This document shows positions 36,093 to 44,564 of a DNA stretch of 57,643 nt, piece after piece. The DNA is from Pseudomonadota bacterium (GTDB taxonomy: Bacteria > Pseudomonadota > Gammaproteobacteria > Steroidobacterales > Steroidobacteraceae), in contig JAJZLX010000267.1 of the NCBI GenBank assembly GCA_021850555.1, positions 1 through 57,643 of the forward strand, in the 5' to 3' direction. Below the pieces are notes generated by a model. It saw only the letters and a program-made list of their open reading frames with translations. It had not been told where the DNA came from and searched no databases. A program made the translations under genes and the position numbers. Numbering within the stretch: position 1 is the first letter of the stretch; each line of letters opens with the position of its first letter.

Positions 36093-37577
36093 ATGGGCGA
36101 TGTTGCACTGCTTGCGATCGACCAGGGCACGAGCTCGAGCCGGGCCATCGCTTTCTCGCTGCGCGGAGAGATCCTGGCGCTCGAGCAGCAACCCTTCGAG
36201 CAGATCTACCCCGCCTCGGGCTGGGTGGAGCACGATCCGGAGGTGATCTGGGCGACCGTTCTGTCGACGGTGCGTGCAGTCCTCAGGCGCCTTGGCGAGC
36301 GCCGCATCGCCGTGGCAGCCGTCGGGCTCACGAACCAGCGGGAGACCACCGTCGTGTGGAACCGCCGCACCGGAGTGCCGCTGCACAACGCCATCGTCTG
36401 GCAGGACCGCCGTACGGCCGAGCACTGCAGGCGGCTCGAGCAGGCAGGACACGGAGCGCAGGTCGAGGAGAAGACCGGTTTGCGTCTCGACCCGTACTTT
36501 TCCGCCACCAAATTGGCCTGGATTCTCGAGCACACGCCGGAGGCCCGCGCCGCAGCCGCTCGCGGCGAGCTTGCCTTCGGCACAATCGACAGCTTCCTCA
36601 TCGCCCGTCTGACGGGCGGTCGGCTGCACGTGACCGATGCGACCAACGCAAGCCGGACCGCGCTCTACGACATTCGGCGCAACTGCTGGGACCCGCAGCT
36701 CTGCGAGCTGTTCGGCGTACCGCCGGAATGCCTGCCGGAGGTGCGCGACTGCGCCGGAGATTTCGGCCGCACCGATCCGCAACTCTTCACCGAGTCTCTG
36801 CCCATCCACGGAGTCGCGGGCGACCAGCAGGCGGCGCTCATCGGACAGGCGGGAATTGCGGCGGGCGAAATGAAGTGCACCTATGGCACGGGAGCCTTCG
36901 CCATGCTCAATACGGGCACTCAACTGGTCCGCTCGCGCAGCCGGCTGCTCGGCACGACCGCCTACCGGCTCGAGGGACAGACGACCTACGCGCTCGAAGG
37001 CTCGATTCTCTCGGCGGGCGCGGCGATTCAGTGGCTTCGCGACGGACTCGGGCTGTTTGCGCAGACCGCGGAGATCGAGGCGCTCGCGGCCTCGGTCCGT
37101 GACACCGGCGGCGTCTATCTGTTGCCCGCGTTCACGGGCCTCGGCGCCCCTTACTGGGACCCGCATGCAAGAGCTGCGATCGTGGGCCTTACGCGCGCCA
37201 GCGGTCGTGCCGAGATCGCGGCAGCCGGGCTCGACAGCGTCGTTTATCAGACCCGCGACCTTCTCGATGCCATGGCGGCCGACGGCGTTCGGCCCGCGGT
37301 CCTCAAGGTGGACGGCGGAATGGCGCAGAACGGTCTTTTCCTGCAGCGCCTCGCTGATGTGCTGGCAGTGCCGATCCGGCGACCGAAAATCTCCGAAGCC
37401 ACCGCCTGGGGCGCCGCCTGCCTCGCGGGACTCGGTTGCGGCGCATTCGCCTCGCTTGAAGAGATCGCCGGGCTGTGGCAGGCCGATGCGAGCTTCGAGC
37501 CGCAGCTCGATTCCGCCACTGTCGAGCAGCAGCTCAACGGCTGGCATGCCGCGCTCCAGCGTGTAAGGACAGGCTGA
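36093..37577 (+). CDS. glpK: Glycerol kinase
   Basis: The 494-residue protein has the FGGY kinase fold and GlpK signatures: LLAIDQGTSSSRAI at the N-terminus, GLTNQRETTVVWNRRTG, IVWQDRRTA, and GVAGDQQAALIGQ with KCTYGTGAF. It phosphorylates glycerol to glycerol 3-phosphate. It lies divergent from the MFS gene with a strong Shine-Dalgarno (GGAGGAGG), and its end overlaps the convergent glpD by 44 bp. In this cluster the glycerol could come from sulfoquinovosyl glycerol. Confidence 0.96.
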   Translation: MGDVALLAIDQGTSSSRAIAFSLRGEILALEQQPFEQIYPASGWVEHDPEVIWATVLSTVRAVLRRLGERRIAVAAVGLTNQRETTVVWNRRTGVPLHNAIVWQDRRTAEHCRRLEQAGHGAQVEEKTGLRLDPYFSATKLAWILEHTPEARAAAARGELAFGTIDSFLIARLTGGRLHVTDATNASRTALYDIRRNCWDPQLCELFGVPPECLPEVRDCAGDFGRTDPQLFTESLPIHGVAGDQQAALIGQAGIAAGEMKCTYGTGAFAMLNTGTQLVRSRSRLLGTTAYRLEGQTTYALEGSILSAGAAIQWLRDGLGLFAQTAEIEALAASVRDTGGVYLLPAFTGLGAPYWDPHARAAIVGLTRASGRAEIAAAGLDSVVYQTRDLLDAMAADGVRPAVLKVDGGMAQNGLFLQRLADVLAVPIRRPKISEATAWGAACLAGLGCGAFASLEEIAGLWQADASFEPQLDSATVEQQLNGWHAALQRVRTG

Positions 37578-39129
37578 TCTCATCGCCGCGCGGCGCACGA
37601 TCTGCCGCAAACCAGCGATCGAGCGGCGCTGCGGACCCGTGACCGAGGGACAGGCCGAGCTTCGAGCGACGCCACAGCACATCCTCGGCGCTGCGCGCCC
37701 ACTCGACATTGCGCAGATACCGCAGCTCGGTCTCGAACAGCTGGGGAGCAATCTCCGCACCCAGGTCACAGAGGCGGCGTACGCCGCCCAGAACCCGCTC
37801 GATCCGCGTGCCGTAGGCCGCGCACATGCGCCGGACCATTGCCGCGGGTGCAAATGCGTAGCGCGCGAGCTGCTCGCCCGTGAATGCCTCGATGTCCCCT
37901 CCCGGCAAATCCCCTCCAGGCAGGGTCGCGGCCTTCGTCCAGCGTCGGGGCCTCACGCCCAGGCGCGGAAGCAGCTCCGAGAGCGCATGCTCGGCAAGCC
38001 GGCGGTAGGTGGTCAGCTTGCCACCGAACACCGAGAGCACCGGCGCATCACTCTGCGGCGCGTCGAGATCGAAGACATAGTCACGGGTTACGGTCGATGC
38101 GCTCACCTCGCCATTGTCGTAAAGTGGGCGCACACCGGCATATTGCCATACCACCTGATCCGGTGTTATCGGAACGCGAAGATAGTCCGCGACCGCGCGG
38201 CAGAGGTAATCGACTTCCTCGGCGCTCACCCTGGCCGGCAGAGGCTCGCTGCCGCACGGAACATCGGTTGTGCCGATCAGAGTGAATCGTTCCTGGAACG
38301 GAATCGTGAAGATCACACGTCCGTCGAGACTTTGAAGAGTGTACGCATGCTCGCCGGCGTAGAGCCGTGGCACGACGATGTGGCTTCCCTTGACCAGCCG
38401 TAACGCGCTGCGCCGTGGAACACCCATTCCTGCGAGAACCTGCTCGACCCACGGCCCGGCGGCGTTCACGAGCGCCCGCGCGCGCAGCGCACGTCGCTTA
38501 CCGTCTTGCGACTCGATCTCGATGCTCCACAAGCCAGACTCTCGTCGCGCCTCCACGAAGCTGCAGCCAACAGCGATCGTTGCGCCGCGCTCGTGCGCAT
38601 CGAGTGCGTTGAGGACCACCAGCCGGGCATCGTCAGCCCAGCAGTCCGAGTATTCGAATGCACGGTGGTAGCGCTTCTGAAGCGCACTGAATTGCGCATC
38701 GCGATCGCGCCGCAGCACGCGTGTGGAGGGCAATCTCTTGCGCCCCCCGAGATGATCGTAGAGAAAGAGGCCCGTACGCAATGCCCAGCTGCTGCGCAGC
38801 CCGGCACGGACAGGAAGCACGAATCGTAGCGGCCTGATGATGTGGGGCGCCGCCGCCCAAAGCACCTCGCGCTCCGTGAGGCTTTCACGGACCAGGCGAA
38901 ATTCGCGCTGCTCCAGATACCGCAGTCCGCCGTGGATCAGCTTCGAGGAAGCCGAGGAAGTCGCCCCGGCGAGGTCAGCCCGCTCGAGCAGCAGCACCTT
39001 GAGCCCTTGCCCTGCTGCATCGCGCGCGATTCCGGCGCCGTTGATGCCGCCGCCGATCACCACGAGATCGAATGAGTCCTCGGCACGCCGGTCCCCTTCG
39101 ATCCCGAGAATGGCGCCGCCGATCGGCAT
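37534..39129 (-). CDS. glpD: Aerobic glycerol-3-phosphate dehydrogenase
   Basis: The 531-residue FAD protein has the GxGxxG motif in DLVVIGGGINGAGIARDAAG (~20-40), SSKLIHGGLRYLEQREFRLV and the C-terminal DAO_C domain. It oxidises glycerol 3-phosphate to dihydroxyacetone phosphate and feeds quinone. Its ATG directly abuts the stop codon of the sulfoquinovosidase gene (TGAATG), so the two are coupled. This direct link supports release of glycerol by the glycosidase. The last 44 bp overlap the 3' end of glpK. Confidence 0.96.
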   Translation of the reverse strand: MPIGGAILGIEGDRRAEDSFDLVVIGGGINGAGIARDAAGQGLKVLLLERADLAGATSSASSKLIHGGLRYLEQREFRLVRESLTEREVLWAAAPHIIRPLRFVLPVRAGLRSSWALRTGLFLYDHLGGRKRLPSTRVLRRDRDAQFSALQKRYHRAFEYSDCWADDARLVVLNALDAHERGATIAVGCSFVEARRESGLWSIEIESQDGKRRALRARALVNAAGPWVEQVLAGMGVPRRSALRLVKGSHIVVPRLYAGEHAYTLQSLDGRVIFTIPFQERFTLIGTTDVPCGSEPLPARVSAEEVDYLCRAVADYLRVPITPDQVVWQYAGVRPLYDNGEVSASTVTRDYVFDLDAPQSDAPVLSVFGGKLTTYRRLAEHALSELLPRLGVRPRRWTKAATLPGGDLPGGDIEAFTGEQLARYAFAPAAMVRRMCAAYGTRIERVLGGVRRLCDLGAEIAPQLFETELRYLRNVEWARSAEDVLWRRSKLGLSLGHGSAAPLDRWFAADRAPRGDEISLSLHAGARHASR

Positions 39130-41148
39130 TCAGCAGCCTGCAAGTCCGGCAAAGAGCGCCTCATGTGGACTGCCGGCCCGGACAAACACCGGCGGCTGCC
39201 CGATCGGCGCCTCGACCAGCGCCTCGGCGCCTCCCGGCCACTCCTTGCCGCTCCAGAGATGCTGCCAGCGGGCGCCGGCCGGCAGGTACGCGCGACGCCG
39301 ATCGGCGCCGGCCTCGATCACCGGAGCGATGAGCAGGTCCGTGCCAAGGAGATAACTCGTCTGTTCCCCGTAGGCGTCCCGGTCATCCTCGAAATGCAAG
39401 AACAGCGGTCTTTGCAGCGGCAAGCCGGTCGCGGCGGCCTCGGCGCTGAGTGCGCGCAGATAAGGTGCAAGGTGCCGGTGCATGCGCGTCATCCGCGCGA
39501 AGTGCGCAAGCACCTGCGCATCCTCGTCGATTTGCAGGTTGTCGCGCGGCCGATTGCCTTCATGCGTGCGCATGACCGCAGTGAAGACGGCCATCTCCGC
39601 CCAGCGCTGCAGCAGCTCCGCGGTGCGGACATTGCCGAACAAGCTGGTATAGCCGCCTATGTCGCTGTGATGATAGGCGTTGCCGAGCAACCCGGAGGAC
39701 AGCGCGGCGCAAATGACCGTCTGCAGCCCGTCGTGGCGGCTGAAATCGACCGATTGATCGCCGGCCCAGAGCAGCGGGCAGTGGCGCTGGACGCCTGAGA
39801 ATCCTGCGCGCATGAAGAACAGGGTCTCTCCGGTCTTGCCGCGCCGTGCGACCGCCTCGGCGTTGACTCGCGCCCAAAGCACCGGCCAGGCATTGTGAGC
39901 CAACGCGCCGTCCTCTGCGGAAGCGAGCCGCACGTCGACCGGAAGGTACTCGCCGAAATCGGCCATCCAGCCGGACAGGCCGAAGTCGAGGAGATTTCGG
40001 CCTATCACCTCCTCCACGAACCACTCGATCGCCTCTGGCCGAGTGAAATCCACCATGCCGCAGGTGAACTCACCGAAATCGACCAGGTAGGGCTCGTCCC
40101 GATCGAGCCGTCTGACGAGCAGACCCGCGGCAGCCGCGTGCGGATAGAGCGAGCCATCGACGCACAGGTAGGGGTTGACGTAACCTAAAAAGCGTATTCC
40201 CCGCGCCTGCAACGCGGCGATGCGCCGGTCGAGTCCCGGATAGCGCCGGGCATTCCATTTCCAATCCCAGAACAGTCGCGTGCCGAAGGAAGTCTCACGG
40301 ACTCCCACCCAGTCCTCGCACCACAGGCCGGAGATGGCCGCGCCGGCGGCCGCAAAACGCTCCAGGCGCTCGAAACTGCGCGGCCCATCCTTCAACCCGA
40401 TGATCGCGCCCGAACGAACCCACTCCGGCAGCTGCGGCTGGCGCCCGAAATGGGACGACAGCGCGCTCACGAGATCGGTGAAACGCTCAGCAGTCCAGAG
40501 CTCGATCCGCCGCGGTATGGCCCACGCCTCGATCTCGTGGAAGGCGCCATGTCGGAAATCGAACGCCGTGAATGCGGTCGTATCCACGTGCAGCGCATAT
40601 CGGCGCGAGGAAAGGTAGGTGGGCTGAGGATAGTTGGTGGTGAAGTAATCTCCCCCCGCGCCGCCGGCCCGATCCGCCTGGAAGGTGACAAGCGTCGATT
40701 TGTCGCGCCCCACACCGGGCTCGGATGTCCAGAGCGGGAAGCGCCGGCCACGAAGGTCGAAGTACGACAACTGCTCGCCGCCACCCCAAATGCGCTCGCC
40801 TTCCTCGGCGGCGATCCGCAGCCACAGGCGATTGACGCGAGGCTCATGGCTCACGAACTGCAGGGTCGCGCGCCCACTCTCAGCGCTTACCACGATCTCG
40901 AGGACCGGCGGCAGGCCGGCCGACTCGGACAGGATGACACGCACGCCCGAATTTTCCCGGCGCACCTGCCCGTGGCCGAGAGGCCTGCGTGCGCTCACGT
41001 AGTCCTCGACCTGGAAATGGCCCCGGCTCATCCGGTAATCCGCTTCACCCGTGCCGACGAACAGGCAAGGTGCCTCCCGCCGATGGTGCAGCAGCAGCCG
41101 GCCACCCAGCACCAGATCAAAGCCGTCGGAGAACTCAGTAATCTTCAT
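39130..41148 (-). CDS. yihQ: GH31 sulfoquinovosidase (YihQ-like)
   Basis: The 672-residue enzyme aligns along its length with E. coli YihQ (shared tracts GEQxSYFDLRG, FPLWTSE.GVGR, WMADFGEYLP, THEGNRP). The nucleophile is Asp397 (ADFGEY) and the acid/base is Asp464 (WAGDQ). Five sulfonate-recognition positions are present as Lys253, Glu278, Arg291, Trp294 and Tyr500, the K-E-R-W-Y variant known from the Agrobacterium enzyme (E. coli has Q-Q-R-W-Y). It hydrolyses sulfoquinovosyl glycerol or sulfolipid to SQ and glycerol. There is no signal peptide, so it acts in the cytoplasm. The start has no good Shine-Dalgarno. glpD follows directly. Confidence 0.93.
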   Translation of the reverse strand: MKITEFSDGFDLVLGGRLLLHHRREAPCLFVGTGEADYRMSRGHFQVEDYVSARRPLGHGQVRRENSGVRVILSESAGLPPVLEIVVSAESGRATLQFVSHEPRVNRLWLRIAAEEGERIWGGGEQLSYFDLRGRRFPLWTSEPGVGRDKSTLVTFQADRAGGAGGDYFTTNYPQPTYLSSRRYALHVDTTAFTAFDFRHGAFHEIEAWAIPRRIELWTAERFTDLVSALSSHFGRQPQLPEWVRSGAIIGLKDGPRSFERLERFAAAGAAISGLWCEDWVGVRETSFGTRLFWDWKWNARRYPGLDRRIAALQARGIRFLGYVNPYLCVDGSLYPHAAAAGLLVRRLDRDEPYLVDFGEFTCGMVDFTRPEAIEWFVEEVIGRNLLDFGLSGWMADFGEYLPVDVRLASAEDGALAHNAWPVLWARVNAEAVARRGKTGETLFFMRAGFSGVQRHCPLLWAGDQSVDFSRHDGLQTVICAALSSGLLGNAYHHSDIGGYTSLFGNVRTAELLQRWAEMAVFTAVMRTHEGNRPRDNLQIDEDAQVLAHFARMTRMHRHLAPYLRALSAEAAATGLPLQRPLFLHFEDDRDAYGEQTSYLLGTDLLIAPVIEAGADRRRAYLPAGARWQHLWSGKEWPGGAEALVEAPIGQPPVFVRAGSPHEALFAGLAGC

Positions 41149-41163
41149 ATCAAGCCCGGAGTA

Positions 41164-41184
41164 GACTTATATCTTATATAAGAG
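41164..41184 (+). promoter_or_regulatory. Operator copy 2, between SQase and gntR genes
   Basis: The palindrome TCTTATATAAGA (41172-41183) is preceded by ACTTATA, so the 5' half-site differs from copies 1 and 3 only at its outer end. It starts 16 bp upstream of the SQase ATG and lies in the 167-bp region shared with the divergent gntR gene. It should control both genes. Confidence 0.8.
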
Positions 41185-41188
41185 TTAA

Positions 41189-41218
41189 TTGACTTGGCAA
41201 TGCCGGCATGAAAATAAT
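41189..41218 (+). promoter_or_regulatory. Candidate promoter of gntR
   Basis: TTGACT (41189-41194) and AATAAT (41213-41218) are 18 bp apart, next to the operator. They would drive gntR, and the adjoining operator would allow self-repression. Confidence 0.45.
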
Positions 41219-41315
41219 GTGCTCGGGGAGCTGGATTCCTTGAGCAGTGACACGAAGCAAGTAAAGTAGCGGTGCGCGCCCTCAGGCGTACATTCTTCCA
41301 ACCGCAGGTACCATC

Positions 41316-42035
41316 GTGAACGAGACTCCCGGCTTCCGCCCCTTGTATCGGCAGGTCTACGAGATCGTCGTGCGTCGCTTGGCCCAGGGCGAATGGCGGC
41401 CCGGCGAAGCGCTGCCGAGCGAGTTGAATCTTGCCAAAGAGCTCGGGGTCAGCCAGGGAACCGTTCGCAAGGTATTCGATGCGCTGACGGCGGAGAAAGT
41501 CCTCGAGCGTCATCAGGGCAAAGGCACCTTCATCGCCGAGAACACCCAGGAGCGGGCCCAATTCCGCTTCTTTCGGCTGGCCCGTCCCGGCGGCAAGCGA
41601 CTCACCCCGACTCTCGGCAGCGAAACGATCCGCGTGCGCGCCGCACGTCCGCCGGAGCGAGAGCGCCTCGATCTCGGCCGGGATGCGCGCGTCGTCGAGA
41701 TCGACCGTGTCCGGCTGCTCGAGGGGGTTCCGGCAATCCGCGAGATCATCGCGCTGCCGGCGGACCTGTATCCCGGGATCGAGAAGATCGGCGCCCTGCC
41801 GAACAGCCTGTACTCGCTCTATCAGGCGAAGTTCGGCGTCACGATCATGACCACACACGAGGAATTGAGCGCCCAGCTCGCCACCGTCGATGATCATCGC
41901 CAGATCGGCGTCGCCACCGGCTCACCGATTCTCGTCATCGACCGCATTGCCGTCTGCCTGCCCGAGCGCAAGGCCGAATGGCGCCTGAGCCGCGTGCGCT
42001 CCGACAACCTGGTGTACGCCATCACGCTCACCTGA
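41316..42035 (+). CDS. GntR-family (HutC/UTRA) regulator, likely repressor of the SQ regulon
   Basis: The 239-residue protein has an N-terminal winged helix (residues ~5-70: PLYRQVYEIVVRRLAQGEWRPGEALPSELNLAKELGVSQGTVRKVFDALTAEKVLERHQGKGTFI) and a C-terminal UTRA ligand-binding domain (~90-235). It starts with GTG. It sits at the centre of the cluster, divergent from the SQase gene, with one operator copy between them. It probably binds the TCTTATATAAGA palindrome and is released by SQ or a pathway intermediate. Confidence 0.92.
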   Translation: MNETPGFRPLYRQVYEIVVRRLAQGEWRPGEALPSELNLAKELGVSQGTVRKVFDALTAEKVLERHQGKGTFIAENTQERAQFRFFRLARPGGKRLTPTLGSETIRVRAARPPERERLDLGRDARVVEIDRVRLLEGVPAIREIIALPADLYPGIEKIGALPNSLYSLYQAKFGVTIMTTHEELSAQLATVDDHRQIGVATGSPILVIDRIAVCLPERKAEWRLSRVRSDNLVYAITLT

Positions 42036-42040
42036 GCAGA

Positions 42041-42808
42041 TCAATTCTGGGTGAGACCCGCATCGACCATGAAATTCGCGCCGGTGCAACCGGCGCTTTC
42101 ATCGGAGCCGAGATACAGAGCCACTCGGGCGACGTGCTCGGGCGTCAACCGGAATTTGAGCGCCTGCAGGTTGATGAATTCCGCATCGAGCTCCGGCGTC
42201 AGCCATAGCGAACGTTGACGCTCCGTCAAGATGGCGCCCGGAACGATGCAATTGACGCGGATGCCGGCCGGCCCCAGCTCCCGCGCAAGCGTGCGAGTCA
42301 GCCCGTTGATGGCCGCCTTCGCGGTCGTGTACCCCGCCATGCCGGGTCGGCCCCGCATCCAGGAAACCGAGCCGAGCATGATGATCGAGCCGCTGCCCCG
42401 CCGGGTCATGCCCGCCGCGACGGCCTGCGAGGCGAAGAATTGGTGGTCGACGTTGAGCGCCAGCATGCGGCGCCATTCGCCCGGCTCGATGTCCGCGAGG
42501 CTCTGGCGGTCATCACGTCCCGCGTTGTTAACCAACACGTCGATGCCGCCCTGCTCGACTTCGACCCGGGCAACCGCGGCGCGCAACGCATCGATGTCGA
42601 GCAGGTCGCACGCGACGAATCGGCTGCCGGTGGCCTGCGCGTGCCGATCGCCGCACTCCCGATCGATGTCGAGAAACGCGACCCGCGCCTCCTGCGCGGC
42701 AAAGGCGCTGACGAGCTCGGCGCCGATCCCCGAAGCGCCGCCGGTAATGAGTACGGAGCGCCCACGCAGGGAGTGGTAGCGCACGCTTGAATAGGCATCG
42801 GTGATCAT
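42041..42808 (-). CDS. SDR dehydrogenase, putative sulfoquinovose 1-dehydrogenase
   Basis: The 255-residue protein is a classical SDR: cofactor motif TGGASGIG, NNAG (~91-94), catalytic Ser in LGSVSW, and YxxxK in YTTAKAA. It is the last gene of the dehydratase-aldolase-mutarotase-lactonase operon and overlaps the lactonase gene by 4 bp (ATGA). In the sulfo-ED pathway of Pseudomonas putida SQ1 the first step is an NAD-dependent SDR that oxidises SQ to 6-deoxy-6-sulfogluconolactone. The assignment rests on the family plus the operon. Confidence 0.88.
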   Translation of the reverse strand: MITDAYSSVRYHSLRGRSVLITGGASGIGAELVSAFAAQEARVAFLDIDRECGDRHAQATGSRFVACDLLDIDALRAAVARVEVEQGGIDVLVNNAGRDDRQSLADIEPGEWRRMLALNVDHQFFASQAVAAGMTRRGSGSIIMLGSVSWMRGRPGMAGYTTAKAAINGLTRTLARELGPAGIRVNCIVPGAILTERQRSLWLTPELDAEFINLQALKFRLTPEHVARVALYLGSDESAGCTGANFMVDAGLTQN

Positions 42809-43674
42809 GGCTGGAAGCTCTCGTCGTCGAATGATCGGTGAGGCAGGCCGGGCGTCTCGACCTGCAGCGCGTACAATCCGCCGCCGGACCCGTCCGCGGC
42901 CTTGGCGGTAGTGACATAAAGGGTCTTCAGGTCCGCCCCGCCGAAGGCCGGCATGGTCGGACAGCGAGCCGGCAGCGGAAATTCGCCGATCAGCCGGCCG
43001 GCTGGATCGTAGCGGTTGAGGCGCGAACCCTCGTAGAGCGCGGACCAGTAACAGCCGTCACGATCGACCGCTGCGCCGTCCGGACGGCCGCGGTCGGCCG
43101 CCTTTGGATCGAGCTGTGCGAAAACGCGGCGATTGCCCGCCTCGCCTGTCTCCGGTCTGTAATCACACTGGTAGATGACGAAGCGCGGAGTATCCGAATG
43201 GTATAGCGTGCGGCCATCTGGCGCGAAAGCGACGCCGTTGGATGTCATGAGGCCGGAGGCGATCTCGGTGAGTTTCCCCGCGTCGAGCCGGTACAATCCG
43301 GCGCGGCCGTGCCGTTTGGTCTCATCGATGGTTCCGATCAGCAGACGACCCCGGGCATCGATGCCGCCGTCGTTGAAGCGCACCGTGAGCGGGTCGGCCG
43401 GGTTGCGCGCGAGGAGGCGGCGCTTGCGACCGTCCTCATCGAGCAGCCAGATGCCGCTGCGCAGACCGGCGACGAACCCGCCGGAGCGCGCCGGTGCCAC
43501 GAATCCGATGTCTTCCTCGACCACGAGGCTGGTGAGTACGCCCGAGCGTGGCGTGAACAAATGCAAGCGCCGCCCGATCACGTCCACGAACAAAAGCTGC
43601 GCGCGCTCGGCCAGCCACACCGGACATTCGCCGAGCTGACACGAGGCCGGGCATACGAGCTCGAAGCCGCTCAC
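42805..43674 (-). CDS. SMP-30/gluconolactonase family, putative 6-deoxy-6-sulfogluconolactonase
   Basis: The 289-residue protein is a six-bladed beta-propeller of the SMP-30 family. Metal-ligand regions are GECPVW (Glu), FNDGGIDARG (Asn/Asp), SNGVAFAPDG (Asn) and PDGAAVDRDG (Asp). It would open the lactone made by the SQ dehydrogenase to 6-deoxy-6-sulfogluconate. It overlaps the genes on both sides by 4 bp, in the order lactonase then dehydrogenase. Confidence 0.88.
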   Translation of the reverse strand: MSGFELVCPASCQLGECPVWLAERAQLLFVDVIGRRLHLFTPRSGVLTSLVVEEDIGFVAPARSGGFVAGLRSGIWLLDEDGRKRRLLARNPADPLTVRFNDGGIDARGRLLIGTIDETKRHGRAGLYRLDAGKLTEIASGLMTSNGVAFAPDGRTLYHSDTPRFVIYQCDYRPETGEAGNRRVFAQLDPKAADRGRPDGAAVDRDGCYWSALYEGSRLNRYDPAGRLIGEFPLPARCPTMPAFGGADLKTLYVTTAKAADGSGGGLYALQVETPGLPHRSFDDESFQP

Positions 43675-44561
43675 CCGGCCGCCTCGAGCTCGATCGCAAC
43701 AGTTCCGGCGAGCGTCGCGCCGGGCTCGAGCAGCCGGTAGCCTGTCTCTGGCGACGGCGGGCGGTGGACGGCGTCAGCGATGTGGGTCGCCGGCTCCACG
43801 GCGAAAAACCCCCTCGCCACGGGAGTGAATATCCTGAGCACCGAAAATATCTCGCTCGCCTGCAAGCGGATCACCCCGAGCGGACCGCCGCCGACGAGCG
43901 CCGGGCCGCGCCAACCGTAAAAATCATGGTCGAGATCAAGCAGCGCCACCTGCCGCGCCGTGCTGAAATCCCAGGCCGCGCCGCGCACCGGCCGTTCGGG
44001 CAGACGATCGGGTCCATTGCACCACGCCCCTGCGGCTTCGAACTGCAGCGTCTGACCCGGCGAGATGGCCAGGTTCGGATGCAAGCCCAGGCCGGCCGGC
44101 CACGCCACCGTGTCACGGTTGCGCATCGAAAGGCCGACCGTCAAGCCGCGCTCGCCGAGCTCGAAGCGCTGGCGCGCCTCGAAGGCGAACGGCCAGTCCG
44201 CCGACGTATCGGGCTCATGACGCAAAACAAGCTCTGCGGAGGATCCGGCTGCGCGCGCCACCTGCCAGGAGCGCTGCCAGCCGACTCCGTGCAGCGCGTG
44301 CGGCTCCGGCGGGAAATTCGCGCGCAGCGCATACACGCGCCCCGCGGCCGGAAGCCGGCCGGCGGCGATGCGATTGGCGTAGGGCACGAGCGGATAGCAG
44401 GCCGCCGCACGCACGCCCAGAGTCCTCAGCGCCTCCGTTGAGGCGCGCCGCAGGACAGGCTCACCGGCGTGGCTCAGGTCCAGCAGCGATCCGCCGAGCG
44501 GCGCGCTGATCCGCGCACTCCAGGGGCCGTGAGCGAGGATGATGAGCCCGGCTTCGGTCAT
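43671..44561 (-). CDS. Aldose 1-epimerase family, putative sulfoquinovose mutarotase
   Basis: The 296-residue protein is a galactose-mutarotase-like beta-sandwich: ALHGVGWQ and GLGLHPN hold the conserved histidines and FFAVEPATHIADAV the conserved Glu. It would interconvert the alpha anomer of SQ released by the glycosidase with the beta anomer used by the dehydrogenase. It lies between the aldolase and lactonase genes, with spacings of 3 bp and a 4-bp overlap. Confidence 0.87.
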   Translation of the reverse strand: MTEAGLIILAHGPWSARISAPLGGSLLDLSHAGEPVLRRASTEALRTLGVRAAACYPLVPYANRIAAGRLPAAGRVYALRANFPPEPHALHGVGWQRSWQVARAAGSSAELVLRHEPDTSADWPFAFEARQRFELGERGLTVGLSMRNRDTVAWPAGLGLHPNLAISPGQTLQFEAAGAWCNGPDRLPERPVRGAAWDFSTARQVALLDLDHDFYGWRGPALVGGGPLGVIRLQASEIFSVLRIFTPVARGFFAVEPATHIADAVHRPPSPETGYRLLEPGATLAGTVAIELEAAG

Positions 44562-44564
44562 TCT

